Positions 1-6,822 of a stretch of 10,378 bases of DNA are shown here, piece after piece. Source of the stretch: Tannerella sp. (GTDB lineage Bacteria; Bacteroidota; Bacteroidia; Bacteroidales; Tannerellaceae). The position numbers and the translations under genes are program-made. The stretch lies in contig JAIRYY010000328.1 in NCBI GenBank assembly GCA_031267485.1, positions 1-10,378 of the forward strand. Reading direction: 5' to 3'. Below the pieces are notes generated by a model that had not been told where the DNA came from, did no database searches, and saw only the letters and a program-made list of their open reading frames with translations. How positions within the stretch are numbered: the stretch's first letter is position 1; each line of letters begins with the position of its first letter.

Positions 1-201
1 CAGTACGGCGTATACATTGACGACATCGATTTCGAGACTTTAGACCTGACCGGCATGCCCGACTGGGCGCTAAACCTCCGAAACGAGGCCGGCCTCTGGG
101 CCGAAACGTCCGACGGCCGCTACCGCGCCTACATTTACATCAACAGTGTAAACAGCAACGGCAGCGCCCGCATCAGCATGAAGCGCTATACGCTGAAGTA
201 A
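1..201 (+). CDS. C-terminal end of an unidentified protein (5' truncated by window edge)
   Basis: Frame 1 is open from the first base to a TAA stop at 199-201, giving the last 66 residues of a longer protein. The fragment reads like alternating beta strands with aromatic, Asp and Asn residues (for example YGVYIDDIDF near its start and a final SMKRYTLK). This would suit the terminal beta-sandwich of an exported or cell-surface protein. It has no cysteine and no recognisable catalytic motif, and I do not recognise the family. G+C-rich, in-frame codon choice with no internal stop supports real coding. The next 26 bases, up to the inverted-repeat element, show no clear terminator. Confidence 0.75.
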   Translation, partial: QYGVYIDDIDFETLDLTGMPDWALNLRNEAGLWAETSDGRYRAYIYINSVNSNGSARISMKRYTLK

Positions 202-227
202 CTAATCCGTTTGATTCGGCGCGGAAC

Positions 228-361
228 AAGGGGGTCGTCTCGAAAGCCTCAATTCTTCGTCATTGCGAGGAGGAACGAAGAAGCAATCCGGTTTGTCAGA
301 TATTTCCGGATTGCTTCACTCCGTTCGCAATGACGGGATAGGGCTTTTGAGACACTCCCTT
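228..361. mobile_element. MITE-like nested inverted-repeat element, about 134 bp
   Basis: Two nested pairs of inverted arms are visible. The outer arms (about 228-248 and 342-361) both read AAGGG(G/A)GT..GTCTC(A/G)AAAGCC inward, with one extra base on the left. The inner arms (258-291 and 306-335) both begin CGTCATTGCGA and end GAAGCAATCCGG, diverging only in the middle. The short centre (292-305) holds the loop. Inner arms of this CGTCATTGCGAGGAG type are a familiar interspersed non-coding repeat in many bacterial genomes, and the outer arms look like transposon ends. There is no transposase and no clear target-site duplication. It is most likely a non-autonomous element moved in trans. It sits between the truncated upstream gene and the promoter of the beta-helix gene. 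Confidence 0.65.
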
Positions 362-373
362 ATTTTCGCCCGC

Positions 374-403
374 TTGATAAATCAGAAATTTTATATACTT
401 TTG
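374..403 (+). promoter_or_regulatory. Predicted Bacteroidota housekeeping promoter for the beta-helix gene
   Basis: A TTG at 374-376 lies 19 bases upstream of TACTTTTG at 396-403, an exact match to the Bacteroides -7 consensus TAnnTTTG. Transcription would start near 409, about 20 bases before the ATG at 428. The promoter lies just outside the inverted-repeat element, so the element does not supply the -7 box. It also argues against any upstream start within the repeat. Confidence 0.6.
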
Positions 404-427
404 CAGAAAATCTTAAAATTAACAGCA

Positions 428-1864
428 ATGAATCAGCGTATAATATTATTTCAGGTCTGTGCATTTCTTTTTCTTTTCAGTCCGAACGTTTCGGCGGTTG
501 GAAAAAAAATGCCGGAAGGACGCGGCCTGCCACGGTTTGCGGTAATGTCGGACACTCACTTTGAAAACGGTTCTCAGACGCCCCGCATTATGGCCGCCAT
601 CGAATATGCCGAAAATAATGGCCGGGGGCCGGCTATCGACAGAGATACAAGGAAGACGGATTCGGCTATCATGATTCCGAATGTCAGAGGCGACGGGGTT
701 TTTGATGACACGAAAGGGCTTCAGGATTTGCTGGATACCGGCGGAGCGACGATCTTTCTGCCAAAGCCTGCGAAAAATTACCTTATCAGCCGGACATTGA
801 AGATTCATTCGGGACAAACTCTGATAGTGGACAGAAATGCGGTAATCAGGCTTGCGGACAGAGCCGGCGCTCACTTGCTGACCAACGCCGAGCCTGCCCG
901 GGGTGACAGTAACATTACCGTCATCGGCGGTATCTGGGACGGCAACAACCTGACACAAACAACCCTCTTCCATAGCGACCGCGCAAAATACAAAGACCAG
1001 CCGTATGACCGCGATGTCTATCTTGGCGTTCTGATGGTCTTCGACAACGTGAAGAACCTGCACGTCAGAGATGTGATTTTCAAAGATCCCGAAATGTTCG
1101 CCTTCCTCGGCGGCAATCTCTATCAATTCACAATTGAGAACATTATTTTCGATTTCAACATGCGCCGTGGGAATATGGACGGGATTCATATCGCGGGAAA
1201 CAGTCATTTCGGACGGATAGTCAATCTGAAAGGGGCGACTAACGACGATTTGGTGGCGCTCAATGCCGACGATATACCACTCCTCGAACTTGCACGCGGA
1301 CCGATTACCGACATTCAGGTCGATGGCATCTTTGCCGAAGACGCTCATCGTCCAGTCCGCCTCAATTCATGCGGTTCACCAGTGAAACGCGTGAAGATTT
1401 CCAATATTTTCGGGACATATCCCTATGAGGCGGTAATCCTGGCGAACCACAAGGTACATCCCGACAATCCGATTGTCAGCACGTTTGAAGACATCTCTCT
1501 TGAAGGAATTTTCTGCACAAACTCGACGAAATGCATGAATATGCCACACATACGCGTCTTTTCGCCGGGGCAAGTCACAAATCTGACAATCAGAGATTAC
1601 CACCGCACCGAGGAGGCTGTTGCGACGGATAATATCCTCGTCGAAAAAGGCGCAAGCGTAAATTGCCTCACCATAAGCGATGCGACCTTGAATAACAAAA
1701 GCGAGGGAACGATTTCATTTGTCAATAACCAGGGATTGATAGGCGTTTTGAACCTTTCCAATGTCTTCCTGCAAGGGACATCCACCCGAAAAGTACAACT
1801 GTTGAAGAACGAAGGAACGATTCAGACAATCAACAAATCGAATGTTTCAGAAAAAAATTATTAG
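428..1864 (+). CDS. Secreted right-handed beta-helix protein (GH28 / pectate-lyase-3-like)
   Basis: A 478-residue protein that probably acts on a polysaccharide outside the cytoplasm; the substrate is unknown. The frame is open from an ATG at 263, but that start lies inside the inverted repeat and upstream of the predicted promoter. The ATG at 428 gives a normal signal peptide (residues 1-23, ending VSA). Residues about 82-96 carry the IPNVRGDGVFDDT segment typical of the pectate-lyase-3/GH28 N-terminal turn, followed by beta-helix coils to about residue 470. Residues 249-255 (NMDGIHI) and 272-278 (NDDLVAL) occupy the places of the GH28 NTDG and (G/Q)DD motifs. The GHG motif seems replaced by AHRPVRL (306-312), and VKRVKI (319-324) may match RIK. 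Activity is therefore plausible but unproven. Oddity: residues 35-48 (PRFAVMSDTHFENG) resemble the first metal-binding motif of calcineurin-like phosphoesterases, with none of the later motifs. It appears monocistronic. Confidence 0.85.
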   Translation: MNQRIILFQVCAFLFLFSPNVSAVGKKMPEGRGLPRFAVMSDTHFENGSQTPRIMAAIEYAENNGRGPAIDRDTRKTDSAIMIPNVRGDGVFDDTKGLQDLLDTGGATIFLPKPAKNYLISRTLKIHSGQTLIVDRNAVIRLADRAGAHLLTNAEPARGDSNITVIGGIWDGNNLTQTTLFHSDRAKYKDQPYDRDVYLGVLMVFDNVKNLHVRDVIFKDPEMFAFLGGNLYQFTIENIIFDFNMRRGNMDGIHIAGNSHFGRIVNLKGATNDDLVALNADDIPLLELARGPITDIQVDGIFAEDAHRPVRLNSCGSPVKRVKISNIFGTYPYEAVILANHKVHPDNPIVSTFEDISLEGIFCTNSTKCMNMPHIRVFSPGQVTNLTIRDYHRTEEAVATDNILVEKGASVNCLTISDATLNNKSEGTISFVNNQGLIGVLNLSNVFLQGTSTRKVQLLKNEGTIQTINKSNVSEKNY

Positions 1865-1869
1865 CGGCG

Positions 1870-1884
1870 CGGGCTTGCAGCCCG
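1870..1884 (+). terminator. Short GC-rich hairpin after the beta-helix gene, possible terminator
   Basis: CGGGCT and AGCCCG form a perfect 6-bp stem around a 3-base loop, five bases after the TAA stop of the beta-helix gene. No clear T-run follows (GTATTAT), so intrinsic termination would be weak. It could equally be an mRNA 3'-end stabilising hairpin or a repeat remnant. Confidence 0.3.
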
Positions 1885-1993
1885 GTATTATCGCCGGATA
1901 AGTCCGTCCAGGTACTGATAGACGAATATGAAGACCCGGATCACCTATGCATAAAAAAAAATGCGTAAGTTTGTTGCAAAAAAAATAATCCCG

Positions 1994-2027
1994 TGCAACG
2001 TTTTTAATAAAAGTTGCATCATTATAA
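1994..2027 (+). promoter_or_regulatory. Probable ECF-sigma autoregulated promoter of the sigma/Dma/lipoprotein operon
   Basis: TGCAACG at 1994-2000 resembles the -35 box (GCAACG-TTTTT) that I associate with Bacteroidota ECF sigma operons. Sixteen bases later, CATCATTATAA at 2017-2027 would serve as the -10 box, placing the transcript start 15-20 bases before the ATG at 2048. The same region forms an imperfect 25-bp palindrome (1994-2018) with TGCAAC/GTTGCA ends and a T/A-rich centre. The layout suggests that the sigma factor transcribes its own operon. Assignment of the boxes is by eye. Confidence 0.5.
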
Positions 2028-2047
2028 GAGCAACGTACGTGAAAACA

Positions 2048-2569
2048 ATGGATGAACAGCAACTGATAAAAGGTTGTATTGATGGTGACCGAAAAGCTCA
2101 AAAGGCTTTATATGACAAGTATTCCCGCAAAATGATGGGGGTCTGTCTCCGGTATGTTAAGGACACGGAAGACGCCCGCGATTTGATGCAGGAAGGCTTC
2201 ATTAAATTATTCACCAATCTCCACAGGTATGCGGGCGACGGCTCGTTCGACGGTTGGGTGCGGAAAATATTTGTCAACTGTGCGCTGGAGCGCCTGCGTC
2301 ATCACGATGTGCTGAGGGATGCCGGCGATGTGGATGATGCAAACTGTGCGGAGATACCGGACGAGACGGCCTCCGACATGTCTTCCGAAGAACTGATGGC
2401 TTATGTGCGGGCATTGCCCAACGGTTTTCGCATGGTATTCAACATGTTTGCAGTGGAAGGATATTCTCATAAGGAGATAGGCGATATACTGAACATTTCC
2501 GAAAGCACATCGCGTTCGCAGTATGCACGGGCGCGCAAACTGCTCCGGAAAATGATTCTCAATAATTGA
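2048..2569 (+). CDS. ECF-family RNA polymerase sigma-70 factor (Das-like)
   Basis: A 173-residue extracytoplasmic-function sigma factor that directs RNA polymerase to envelope-response promoters. Region 2 spans about residues 18-86, including YDKYSRKMMGVCLRYVKDTE, the DARDLMQEGF helix and the FDGWVRKIFVNCALERLR segment used for -10 recognition. Region 4 spans about 115-170 with the helix-turn-helix at about 138-160 (GYSHKEIGDILNISEST), which reads the -35 box. There is no signal peptide or membrane segment. I start it at the ATG at 2048 because an in-frame ATG at 1961 would add 29 residues translated from the promoter palindrome. It lies 24 bp upstream of a Dma-like anti-sigma protein, as in the Das1/Dma1 pair of Bacteroides thetaiotaomicron, where the sigma factor is of the ECF21 group. 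The regulon here is unknown. Confidence 0.93.
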   Translation: MDEQQLIKGCIDGDRKAQKALYDKYSRKMMGVCLRYVKDTEDARDLMQEGFIKLFTNLHRYAGDGSFDGWVRKIFVNCALERLRHHDVLRDAGDVDDANCAEIPDETASDMSSEELMAYVRALPNGFRMVFNMFAVEGYSHKEIGDILNISESTSRSQYARARKLLRKMILNN

Positions 2570-2593
2570 TTTGTTTGTTATAAGATAGCATAA

Positions 2594-3952
2594 ATGGAAA
2601 AGGAACAAGGAAAGTGGGAAAAAATAATACGTTCGAAACTGTATGATTTTGAAGCGGACGTAAACCCCGGCGACTGGGATATCATATCCGGGAAATTGCC
2701 GGGCGGCAGGTCTGTCCGGCTCCATCCCTACCGCCGGTACGGTTATGCTGCGGCAGTTGCCGCCGTATTGCTGATAGCCGGGGGACTGTATTTTTATCCG
2801 AACCGGGACGGCGCCCCGGATGCCATTACCGCGGCCGTTGAGCAGGATGCGGACGTAATGACAGGAGAGCCTGTTGAGAGCGCAGGCGAAAAGGAACTGC
2901 CGCCAGCCGAAACGCCGCCTGTTCCGGACGGAAAGACGCCGGCGGCGCCTGTTGAAAAACCCGTTGATAACTCGTTGACGGCATCGCGCCGCCATACGCG
3001 GGAGACGCTGTCGGAGCCTGATGCAATCAGCGTAAGCGAACCGTCCGTCCGGTTGAAACCGTTGACGGTTGACGAAATGGATTCGATTGTGATGAAAATA
3101 ACCGGCGCGGAAATTGCGTATGCGGGCGGTATGGAAAGCCATATACCGGGAATTGAAAATATGCTGGCCGGCCTGACGTCCTGCCGGGAATCGCCCGTCG
3201 CGGACGCATCGTCCGAAACGGGGCGAAGCCGCTGGAGTTTTGGCATGGGAGGCGGCGGTTACGGCGCAAACACAACATCGGGAGACTTTATTATGAGTCC
3301 ACTTTCTGCCGTCAAGCCGGAAGAGGATATCTATATGATTAATAAAAAGGATATTGTGGGATTAAGGAACGGCGAGTTGCGGGAACCGGACGCTTCCGGA
3401 TACAACGACAGAGTGGAAACGCGCGCATACGAAGTCCCCACGGGCGAAATTGAACATAAAATGCCCATATCCGCAGGTTTGGGCGTCAGTTATTATCTGA
3501 ATGACCGCTGGTCGTTGCAAAGCGGTCTCACCTATACGCTCCTGCGTTCGGAATGGGCTTATCACAATACGGGCGAACTGGCGGAGTTCAAGCAGTACCT
3601 CCATTTCCTGGGCGTTCCCCTGTCCGTTTCGTACAGGATTGCGGAATGGAAGCGCTTTCAGCTGTATGCGTCAGCCGGAGGGATGTGCGAGTTCAATGTG
3701 GCGGGGAAATATAAAAAGACGGTAACATCCGAGGGCCTGGCGACGACGGACGTCGAGAATCTTCACATGAAAGAGCCGCTGTGGTCCCTTAACGCACGCG
3801 CCGGCATCAATTATCCGCTGTGGAAATTTATCAACGTATACGCGGAAGCCGGCGTTTCCCGTTATTTTGACAATAAAAGCAAAATACAAACGATTAGGTC
3901 GGATAAACCTTTTAATGTATCTTTGCAGGCCGGAATACGGCTTGGCTTCTGA
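2594..3952 (+). CDS. Dual-membrane-spanning anti-sigma factor (Dma-like): cytoplasmic tail, TM helix, periplasmic linker, OM beta-barrel
   Basis: A 452-residue protein with four visible parts. Residues 1-49 are charged and probably cytoplasmic (KWEKIIRSKLYDFEADVNPGDWDII), the expected sigma-binding segment. Residues about 50-68 form one inner-membrane helix (GYAAAVAAVLLIAGGLYFY), preceded by Arg-rich positive charge. Residues about 69-210 are rich in Pro, Glu, Asp and Ala, lack hydrophobic stretches and look disordered, long enough to cross the periplasm. Residues about 212-452 alternate polar and hydrophobic strands (ISAGLGVSYYLNDRWSLQSGLTYTL and later strands) and end VSLQAGIRLGF, a typical barrel signal with terminal Phe. 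There is no cleavable signal peptide. This order matches the Dma family, in which Dma1 holds Das1 in check and controls outer-membrane-vesicle output in B. thetaiotaomicron. That role here is inference. It is probably co-transcribed with the sigma gene and the lipoprotein 40 bp downstream. Confidence 0.85.
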   Translation: MEKEQGKWEKIIRSKLYDFEADVNPGDWDIISGKLPGGRSVRLHPYRRYGYAAAVAAVLLIAGGLYFYPNRDGAPDAITAAVEQDADVMTGEPVESAGEKELPPAETPPVPDGKTPAAPVEKPVDNSLTASRRHTRETLSEPDAISVSEPSVRLKPLTVDEMDSIVMKITGAEIAYAGGMESHIPGIENMLAGLTSCRESPVADASSETGRSRWSFGMGGGGYGANTTSGDFIMSPLSAVKPEEDIYMINKKDIVGLRNGELREPDASGYNDRVETRAYEVPTGEIEHKMPISAGLGVSYYLNDRWSLQSGLTYTLLRSEWAYHNTGELAEFKQYLHFLGVPLSVSYRIAEWKRFQLYASAGGMCEFNVAGKYKKTVTSEGLATTDVENLHMKEPLWSLNARAGINYPLWKFINVYAEAGVSRYFDNKSKIQTIRSDKPFNVSLQAGIRLGF

Positions 3953-3992
3953 CAATGTGTGAAATGTTTAATTTTAAAATAAGAGAAAAGAA

Positions 3993-4808
3993 ATGAAGAA
4001 ATTTAGTTTATTTTTAGTTGTCGCGCTGTTTAATTTTGTGGGGCTGACTTCCTGTCTGGAGAATGGAGATAATAAAAGTACGGGAGAATATGTCGGCGTT
4101 CTGGAGCTTGGCAGAAATTACACCACGCCGGTTCTGAAAACACTGGCCGGAAGTTTTTACGGGCCCGAATTAAATTCATTTGTAAATGAGGGAAAGATGC
4201 AACTGGGCAATTGTTATTATTTTCAGATTTCGTATGACATGGGATTGCCGGAAAATTCGGAACAGATGGTAGAATTGAACGGATATTATACGGTGTCTGT
4301 CACCGGCTATGCCGAAGCCTCCAAACAGTATGCAAACTCCTATCTTACGGATACATCCGCGGTTCTGCCGGGCGAACTGGCCGTCAAACAGGCCATATAC
4401 AGCGACGCCCCGTTCGGATATGCCGAAAATTACCTGTTTATCACACATTATCTCTCTCACGAAAAGGATTTGGACGTTAACTGGGATTTGTCGTTCGACA
4501 GCGAAAACATGATGACGGAAGAAAACGGCCACCGCAATTACAATGTGTTTATCCGTGCAACCGGAGCAGATCACGACGATTCGAAGACGGCAACGGAACA
4601 GCTGCATTTCAAGGCCTATCAAATGGGATATTTCTTTGAAAGCGTCGCCCGGATGGAAAAGGAACGGCTGGGTTCGAGCTATACGCAGACTTCGACATTT
4701 ACCCTGAAACTCAATTTTGCATCCGAAATAAAAGATACCGGAATCACGTGGGAGAGCCAGACGGTGGACAACTTTTACATTGCCTGGTTTGTGCCGGACG
4801 GATATTAA
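3993..4808 (+). CDS. Lipoprotein of unknown function, third gene of the sigma/Dma operon (possibly NigD-like)
   Basis: A 271-residue lipoprotein. Lys-Lys at residues 2-3, a hydrophobic stretch and the lipobox LTSC place the lipidated cysteine at residue 21. The following LENGD is acidic, resembling the surface-export signal seen after the cysteine in Bacteroidota lipoproteins, so an outer-leaflet location is plausible. The rest is predicted beta-rich, with repeated Tyr/Phe-containing strands (for example NCYYFQISYDM at 73-83 and DNFYIAWFVPDGY at the end). There are no catalytic motifs. The short N-terminal domain followed by a larger C-terminal beta domain recalls NigD-like proteins, but the resemblance is weak and I would not name it so. 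Spacing and lack of an obvious promoter or terminator before it support co-transcription with the Dma-like gene, making it a candidate partner or output of that system. Confidence 0.8.
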   Translation: MKKFSLFLVVALFNFVGLTSCLENGDNKSTGEYVGVLELGRNYTTPVLKTLAGSFYGPELNSFVNEGKMQLGNCYYFQISYDMGLPENSEQMVELNGYYTVSVTGYAEASKQYANSYLTDTSAVLPGELAVKQAIYSDAPFGYAENYLFITHYLSHEKDLDVNWDLSFDSENMMTEENGHRNYNVFIRATGADHDDSKTATEQLHFKAYQMGYFFESVARMEKERLGSSYTQTSTFTLKLNFASEIKDTGITWESQTVDNFYIAWFVPDGY

Positions 4809-4882
4809 GGATTTGAAATGTGGCGCACAGGGGGGGCGCTTATCGGTTCAGGATGCCATTTCGTTTTAATCAATCTTTTTTT

Positions 4883-4906
4883 CGCTTTTGTCGACAAGCG
4901 GTTTTT
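4883..4906 (+). terminator. Weak intrinsic terminator after the lipoprotein gene
   Basis: CGCTT (4883-4887) and AAGCG (4896-4900) pair around an 8-base loop and are followed by GTTTTT. The centre also contains the perfect palindrome TTGTCGACAA (4888-4897 region). The stem is short, so termination may be partial. The T-run overlaps the proposed -33 box of the kinase promoter. Confidence 0.35.
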
Positions 4907-4932
4907 GACAGGACGAATAATCCGTTTATTTG
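4904..4932 (+). promoter_or_regulatory. Possible promoter for the LytS/LytTR pair
   Basis: TTTG at 4904-4907 is followed 17 bases later by TTTATTTG (4925-4932), which differs from TAnnTTTG only at its second base. The start point would be near 4938, about 35 bases before the ATG at 4973. The match is imperfect and the spacing a little short, so confidence is modest. The 164-bp gap (4809-4972) holds otherwise only the hairpin above and a run of seven G. Confidence 0.35.
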
Positions 4933-4972
4933 CACCGGAAAATAAAAACCCAAACCTGCAAACGATTGACGA

Positions 4973-5983
4973 ATGAATCTGTTAGATAAATATAGCGCCT
5001 TAAAATTAGTGCTAATCAGTCTGGTTAGCGCTGTTTTTATTGTATATCCCAACATAGCCTGTTTTGCCTGGGATCTCAGTTTTCTGGACGGAGCGGCGCG
5101 GACTTCCCACATCTGGTTTTTCTTATTCCGGTATTTGTTCTTCACGGGTCTTATCATGGTATTGATTAAACTGAACCTGTGGAAGATGGATAATTTTCTG
5201 TTGAAGAAGCGTTTTTTTTACAATTTTCTGACTTCGGCCGTTGCATATTCCCTGTATGTGGGCGTATCCGTTTCGTGCTGCACAAAAGCCGACTGCTTTG
5301 GCAGCATACTGCTGTTTCAGTTTTCGGTGGTCTGGATTATCTGTACATTCTTCGGGCATGTGTCGTACCTCTATTCCGAGCAGCGCAAGAAAGAACAGGA
5401 AATCGAACAGTTGAAAATCGAAAATCTGCAAAGTCGATGCGATGCGCTGGCCAATCAGATTAATCCGCACTTCTTTTTCAATTCGCTGAACGGACTTACC
5501 GCGCTCATCCGGAAAAAAGATGATGAAAAAACGCTTGTCTACGTGAACAAACTGTCGGATGTGTTCCGTTACATTCTGCAAAGCGACAAAAAAGGACTGG
5601 TACGGCTGGAAGATGAACTTGAATTTGTACATGCGTTCCGCTACATGATGGAAGTACGTTTCGCAAACAAACTGACATTCGATATAGACGTGGACAGGGA
5701 GCATCTGAACCTGAAACTGCCGGTGCTGTCCATCCTGCCCCTTATCGACAATGTGGTCGTCCATAACATGATTGACAGCCAGCATAAAATGGACGTTAAG
5801 ATATACCTTAACGGGCAGACGGAGCTTGTCGTCTCCAATCCGGTCTATCCGAAACTGTCGCCCCCGGTCACGAACGGGACGGGTATCAAAAACCTTGAAC
5901 ACCGCTTCAGCCTGTTGATGAACCGGCAGATAAGGATTGAAGACGACGGGGAAACATTTACCGTATTTTTACCTTTAACGTAA
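4973..5983 (+). CDS. LytS/YehU-family sensor histidine kinase (His_kinase PF06580 type)
   Basis: A 336-residue inner-membrane kinase. Four hydrophobic segments fall at about residues 10-29, 47-66, 80-102 and 111-133. A short coiled linker follows (EQRKKEQEIEQLKIENLQSR, about 136-155) and leads to the phospho-acceptor box NPHFFFNSLN with His166. The ATPase part shows an N-box-like LPLIDNVVVHN (255-265), where the usual Glu-Asn is Asp-Asn, and a G-box GTGIKNLEHRF (302-312). No extracellular sensor domain is present, so the signal is probably read within the membrane. Length is normal for four-helix members of the family. The stop is 10 bp from the LytTR regulator, clearly its partner. The stimulus is unknown. 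The ATG at 4973 follows the proposed promoter, and translation from it begins directly before the first membrane helix. Confidence 0.92.
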   Translation: MNLLDKYSALKLVLISLVSAVFIVYPNIACFAWDLSFLDGAARTSHIWFFLFRYLFFTGLIMVLIKLNLWKMDNFLLKKRFFYNFLTSAVAYSLYVGVSVSCCTKADCFGSILLFQFSVVWIICTFFGHVSYLYSEQRKKEQEIEQLKIENLQSRCDALANQINPHFFFNSLNGLTALIRKKDDEKTLVYVNKLSDVFRYILQSDKKGLVRLEDELEFVHAFRYMMEVRFANKLTFDIDVDREHLNLKLPVLSILPLIDNVVVHNMIDSQHKMDVKIYLNGQTELVVSNPVYPKLSPPVTNGTGIKNLEHRFSLLMNRQIRIEDDGETFTVFLPLT

Positions 5984-5993
5984 AGACGAAAGA

Positions 5994-6749
5994 ATGAAAG
6001 TATTAATCGTTGAAGACGAAACCGTTGCATACGAGAACCTGGTGGACATCATCGCCGAAATCAATCCCGCCATCGAAATCGCCGGAAATACGGAGAGCAT
6101 CAGCCAGACCATAAACTGGCTGCAAAGCAATCCGTCGCCCGACCTTATCCTGATGGATATTCATCTGTCGGACGGCTCCGCATTCGCAATCTTCCGGGAC
6201 ATAACGGTGGAAATCCCCATCATCTTCACCACGGCGTATGACGAATACGCTATCGAAGCCTTTAAGGTGAACAGCATCGACTATCTGCTCAAACCCATTA
6301 AGGCCGAAGAGCTGGAACGGGCTTTCACGAAGTTCGGCAAACTGACGCACGCGGAGGTGATACAGTACCTGACGCAAATGAGCCGTTTAAATACGTCCAA
6401 CCGGTACAAGGACAAAGTGCTGATACCGTACAAGGACAGGCTGATACCTATCGGCATGAAAGACATCTCCTGCTTCTATACGACGAATAAAAGCACATGC
6501 ATCTATCTGAAAAACGGAGAAAATTATTTCTACTCCAAAACGCTGGAGCAAATTATAACAACACTCAACCCCTCCGATTTCATCCGCGCCAACAAACAGT
6601 TCATCGTCGCCCGCGACAGCGTAAAAAACATCACGATATGGTTTGACAACAGGCTGCTCGTAACGCTCGACACCGAAGTCCCCGAACGCATCTACATCAG
6701 CAAAAACAAAGCGGCGGAATTTAAAGCCTGGATTGTCAACGACGTGTGA
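5994..6749 (+). CDS. LytTR-family response regulator
   Basis: A 251-residue transcription factor. The receiver domain (about 1-120) has the acidic pair Glu7-Asp8, the phospho-acceptor Asp55 in LILMDIHLSDG, Thr80 in FTTAYDEYA, and Lys100 in DYLLKP, so all key residues are present. After a linker, a LytTR DNA-binding domain spans about residues 140-245 (KDKVLIPYKDRLIPIGMKDISCFY, SKTLEQI, FIRANKQFIV). This domain binds imperfect direct repeats in promoters in known members. It is co-transcribed with the kinase 10 bp upstream and is its evident phosphorylation partner. Targets cannot be read from the sequence; nearby candidates are the Dma operon and its own promoter. Confidence 0.94.
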   Translation: MKVLIVEDETVAYENLVDIIAEINPAIEIAGNTESISQTINWLQSNPSPDLILMDIHLSDGSAFAIFRDITVEIPIIFTTAYDEYAIEAFKVNSIDYLLKPIKAEELERAFTKFGKLTHAEVIQYLTQMSRLNTSNRYKDKVLIPYKDRLIPIGMKDISCFYTTNKSTCIYLKNGENYFYSKTLEQIITTLNPSDFIRANKQFIVARDSVKNITIWFDNRLLVTLDTEVPERIYISKNKAAEFKAWIVNDV

Positions 6750-6779
6750 CCGAAAAGATGCCTGATTTTTATTCCGCAC

Positions 6780-6810
6780 TTGGAAAAACGAGTTTTTTCC
6801 TGTAATTTTG
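6780..6810 (+). promoter_or_regulatory. Predicted promoter of the fabD operon with an inverted repeat in its spacer
   Basis: TTG at 6780-6782, then 20 bases, then TAATTTTG at 6803-6810, an exact TAnnTTTG box. Transcription should start near 6816, giving a leader of about 65 bases before the fabD ATG. An inverted repeat, GGAAAAA (6782-6788) with TTTTTCC (6794-6800), fills the spacer between the two boxes. It could be an operator or the tail-end hairpin of the upstream regulator transcript. Confidence 0.6.
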
Positions 6811-6822
6811 CAACTTCAATTT

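Noticed and set aside
263..427. Upstream extension of the beta-helix gene to the ATG at 263
   Set aside because: The extension is translated inverted repeat plus promoter; the signal peptide begins at the ATG at 428, which follows an exact TAnnTTTG box.
1861..1974. Short open frame reading through the intergenic gap with VLIDEYEDPD, reminiscent of an ATPase Walker B segment
   Set aside because: It has no start codon, no other ATPase motif and ends after a few more codons; the likeness is too short to call a gene remnant.
1961..2047. N-terminal extension of the sigma factor to the ATG at 1961
   Set aside because: The added residues come from the promoter palindrome and do not resemble a sigma factor N-terminus; MDEQQLIKGC at 2048 fits the family.
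4830..4836. Runs of seven G shortly after the stop codons at 4808 and 7780 (4830-4836 and 7784-7790) as phase-variation tracts
   Set aside because: Both are outside coding sequence and not placed between promoter boxes, so slippage would have no clear effect.
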